In this document: positions 40,197-42,358 of the stretch, piece by piece
How the letters are laid out: every line of letters starts with the position of its first letter
Position numbering within the stretch: position 1 is the first letter of the stretch
Assembly: GCA_946615965.1 (NCBI GenBank)
Contig: CAMOIC010000009.1
Span: 1-42,358 of the forward strand
DNA: 42,358 nucleotides
Reading direction: 5' to 3'
Source: UBA3700 sp002372775
Lineage (GTDB): Bacteria; Bacillota; Clostridia; Christensenellales; UBA3700
Notes under the pieces: generated by a model
Database searches by the model: none
The model's input: only the letters and a program-made list of their open reading frames with translations
What the model was told of the DNA's origin: nothing
Translations under genes and position numbers: made by a program

Positions 40197-41348
40197 TTAA
40201 TTAAACTGAATTACTTTAACTAAAGATTCTGTACTTAACTTAACCTTCTTGTTTACTTGTTCGTATTTATTACCATATAGTGAAACAATTTCTTCTTTAG
40301 ATAATGCTGCAGAAGGACCTATATTACCATTTTGATCCTTTAATTTATTATATAAAAGAGATTGTAAAACCCAGTCTCTTGTTAAAACGTGAATAGTCAT
40401 ATCTCCAAATGTCGCTGCTGAAGCTAAACCTGACATATTAACCATAACAGTTTTTGTAGATAAAGTATCAAAGTTTTCTACAGTTTTGAAACCTGAAGAA
40501 GCTCCGCTCATACCGAAATAAATTTGAGTAGCTACGCCAGCATCAGATAAATCGCAAACAAACTTAGATAGCATTAAAGTCTTATCTTCAGACACAGCAG
40601 CAGAAGCTCCATAAATTGTTTCGCCATCAATACCATCACCTAGCTCATTTACATATGGATCAATTAACAATAATCTACTTGCTAATAAATGAGTGTTTGC
40701 TATTACATTGTTATCTAATAAAGCCTTAACATAATAATTAACACCAATAGAAACGAATGAACCACAGCTATGACCTAAATATGTAATATCTTGAGCATAA
40801 TCTTCACCTAAAGTCATACATAATTCAGATGCAAACATATATGCCATAGAATAACCTGTATTTTCAACGTTAACATATGCACTTCTAAAGATATTTGCAA
40901 GATCATCTGCTACATGACATCCAATTGACTTTTGGTATTGGAAAGTAGCAACGTTATAACCCATATCTCTATATTCAACAGCATAATTAACATATGATAA
41001 ACCTGCCTTTTGAGCATCAGGCGAAATTGTTAGCGCTAAATCCGTTGCAGAACCACTTGGTTCCCATCCATGAATCCATATAATAGTTGGTTTTGATGGA
41101 TCAAAATAATCTGTATCTTGAACTGCATCTTTTGCTCTAATCATGTCGTCATCATCTTCATGATTTGGACCATAGAAATATAAACCATAGCTAGAATCTT
41201 CATCATAATGCATAGATGTTAACTTTAATTCATATGGATCGCCTTCAACAACAGGCTTATCTTCTTGCTTATTACAAGCTACTCCGATTATAGATAAACT
41301 AAGAATAGAAATAACCAAAGCAATAGTTAATAATAATCTCTTTTTCAT
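40197..41348 (-). CDS. Lipase-like alpha/beta-hydrolase lipoprotein
   Basis: This 383-residue exported lipoprotein (hydrophobic 5-24, lipobox GVAC, Cys25) has an alpha/beta-hydrolase fold: IIWIHGW oxyanion region, nucleophile Ser194 in LGHSCGS, a likely acid in LLIDPYVNE, and a possible catalytic His in MTIHVLTRDW. The order resembles pancreatic-lipase-like enzymes, but sequence similarity is too weak to name a substrate; an esterase acting on polymer side groups is another option. It has a GAGAGG ribosome site and no partner gene. Confidence 0.75.
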   Translation of the reverse strand: MKKRLLLTIALVISILSLSIIGVACNKQEDKPVVEGDPYELKLTSMHYDEDSSYGLYFYGPNHEDDDDMIRAKDAVQDTDYFDPSKPTIIWIHGWEPSGSATDLALTISPDAQKAGLSYVNYAVEYRDMGYNVATFQYQKSIGCHVADDLANIFRSAYVNVENTGYSMAYMFASELCMTLGEDYAQDITYLGHSCGSFVSIGVNYYVKALLDNNVIANTHLLASRLLLIDPYVNELGDGIDGETIYGASAAVSEDKTLMLSKFVCDLSDAGVATQIYFGMSGASSGFKTVENFDTLSTKTVMVNMSGLASAATFGDMTIHVLTRDWVLQSLLYNKLKDQNGNIGPSAALSKEEIVSLYGNKYEQVNKKVKLSTESLVKVIQFN

Positions 41349-41410
41349 ATTAATATCCTCTCTAATTAAATATTTTATAATATTTATATATTTATATCAA
41401 CACGGAAAAT

Positions 41411-41447
41411 AAAAAAGTGCTCCTTCAATTTTTCAATCAAAGGAGCA
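41411..41447 (-). terminator. Terminator of the TIM-barrel isomerase gene
   Basis: TGCTCCTT (41418-41425) pairs with AAGGAGCA (41440-41447), followed on the minus strand by ACTTTTTT. Confidence 0.82.
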
Positions 41448-41467
41448 TATATATACCAAATTATATT

Positions 41468-42316
41468 TTATTTAACAAATGCGTTGTTTTCTTCTCTATA
41501 TCCTAATTTAATTAATATTTCTTTTAAAGATTTAACAGCAAAATTAAATGCATCTTCGTTCTTCTCAAAATTAAACTTGTGCTTCATTTGTGTATTATCA
41601 ATCTTTGCAAAAGCGTCAAATACAGCAAGGTGAGGTTCTAATGTTAGTGTTACATCTTTATTAATCATTGATATAAACTTTTCAATCTTACCATCACCAT
41701 ATCCTGCTGGAACTAATTGATCAGTTTCTGAAATAACATCTTTAATATGGAAATATAATATTGAATCAAATAACTTCTCTATTGCATAATCTGCATCTTG
41801 CTTACATTGAACAAAGTTTGCTGGATCATAAATATACTTAAGTCCATCAACATTTTCTTTAATCTCTAATACTCTATCTACTGTATCGCCATAGATTTCT
41901 TTTTCATTCTCATGACACATATCTACGCCATATTTATTTGCAATATCTACCATCTCTTTTAGATACTTAAACACCAATTCTTTTTTATCATAAGAATTAA
42001 AGAAACTAAACATTCTAATATTTTTACAGTTGAACATATTTGCAATTACACAAACTCTTTCAACTTTTTTCTTATACTCTTCAAAATCGCAATTAATATC
42101 TACTTTTCCTAAAGGAGAACCGATTGACCAAACCTTAATTCCGCCTTTATTTAATTTATCACGAGCAATTTCAACCTCATTATCAGTCAAGTCAGCGACA
42201 TTCTTTCCATCCACTGTTCTTATTTCAATATAATCAATACCATTAAATTTTAGGCCTTTAATTTGCTCATCTAAACTGTTATTATATTCATCTGCAAACG
42301 CGCATAACTTAATCAT
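41468..42316 (-). CDS. Xylose-isomerase-like TIM-barrel protein (sugar isomerase/epimerase)
   Basis: This 282-residue cytosolic protein has the AP-endonuclease-2/xylose-isomerase-like TIM barrel. Likely metal ligands are Glu136 (CHENEKEIYG), Asp164 (YIYDPANF), His190 (YFHIKDV) and Glu227 (TLEPHL), the usual E-D-H-E set. Members isomerise or epimerise sugars, inositols or tagatose/psicose-type ketoses; the substrate cannot be named here. A GGAGG ribosome site lies seven bases before the ATG, and the gene is a separate unit from the lipase-like gene. Confidence 0.88.
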   Translation of the reverse strand: MIKLCAFADEYNNSLDEQIKGLKFNGIDYIEIRTVDGKNVADLTDNEVEIARDKLNKGGIKVWSIGSPLGKVDINCDFEEYKKKVERVCVIANMFNCKNIRMFSFFNSYDKKELVFKYLKEMVDIANKYGVDMCHENEKEIYGDTVDRVLEIKENVDGLKYIYDPANFVQCKQDADYAIEKLFDSILYFHIKDVISETDQLVPAGYGDGKIEKFISMINKDVTLTLEPHLAVFDAFAKIDNTQMKHKFNFEKNEDAFNFAVKSLKEILIKLGYREENNAFVK

Positions 42317-42358
42317 GAATAATCCTCCAAATAAAACATATTTATATTATATCAAATA

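Overview
The window (42,358 bases) is AT-rich, with strong AGGAGG-type ribosome sites, many short directons, Rho-independent terminators after most units, five lipoprotein signal peptides, and TGA used as a stop. This fits a Gram-positive Firmicute, probably an uncultured gut Clostridia-like anaerobe living on plant polysaccharide (GH26, GH30 and GH2 enzymes, rubredoxin). That placement is inference; no marker gene in the window fixes the lineage.

Layout. 1-4344 (minus): YbhJ-type aconitase-family hydratase, 5-formyl-THF cyclo-ligase, an in-frame RsmD-CoaD fusion, and a small coiled-coil protein, overlapping or nearly so. 4360-9081 (minus): a large lipoprotein with InlB-type repeats and a transglutaminase-like domain, then a DUF2156 protein. 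9129-12507 (plus): PH-like membrane protein, RdgB, YfcE-type phosphodiesterase, TypA/BipA. 12602-13395 (plus): eight tRNA genes (Gly, Arg, His, Gln, Lys, Leu, Gly, Lys). 13436-14338 (minus): a lone DUF2971 gene behind the tRNA array. 14585-18579 (minus): a four-gene unit of ABC ATPase, FtsX-type permease, HMA metal-binding protein and ZIP transporter, preceded by two inverted repeats. 18777-20106 (minus): rubredoxin and a GH26 mannanase lipoprotein, each with its own promoter. 20229-22290 (plus): MATE exporter overlapping PnuC. 22331-25266 (minus): a cysteine unit, consisting of a Cys-codon-rich leader ORF, metY, cysK and an IscR-like Rrf2 regulator, with two matching operator-like sites at the promoter. 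25445-29850 (minus): GH30 lipoprotein behind a second transglutaminase-like lipoprotein. 29918-36113 (minus): CPA2 antiporter, PC4/YdbC protein, GH2 beta-galactosidase, membrane M28 peptidase. 36180-37319 (minus): a candidate small RNA, HU, and a zinc-ribbon membrane protein. 37412-40026 (minus): argH and argG. 40197-42316 (minus): a lipase-like lipoprotein and a TIM-barrel sugar isomerase.

How it works together. Secreted GH26 and GH30 enzymes would open mannan- and galactan- or glucan-type polymers, and the cytosolic GH2 enzyme would finish the oligosaccharides. The sulfur unit looks like an autoregulated circuit with a possible second, translation-based Cys sensor. The metal unit pairs an HMA protein and ZIP importer with a MacB-like transporter. 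Most other genes are housekeeping.

The best candidates for something undescribed are the Cys-rich leader ORF with paired Rrf2-type operators (25159-25342), a self-contained small-RNA unit interleaved with the HU terminator (36180-36309), the RsmD-CoaD fusion, and the paired palindromes before the ABC/HMA/ZIP operon.
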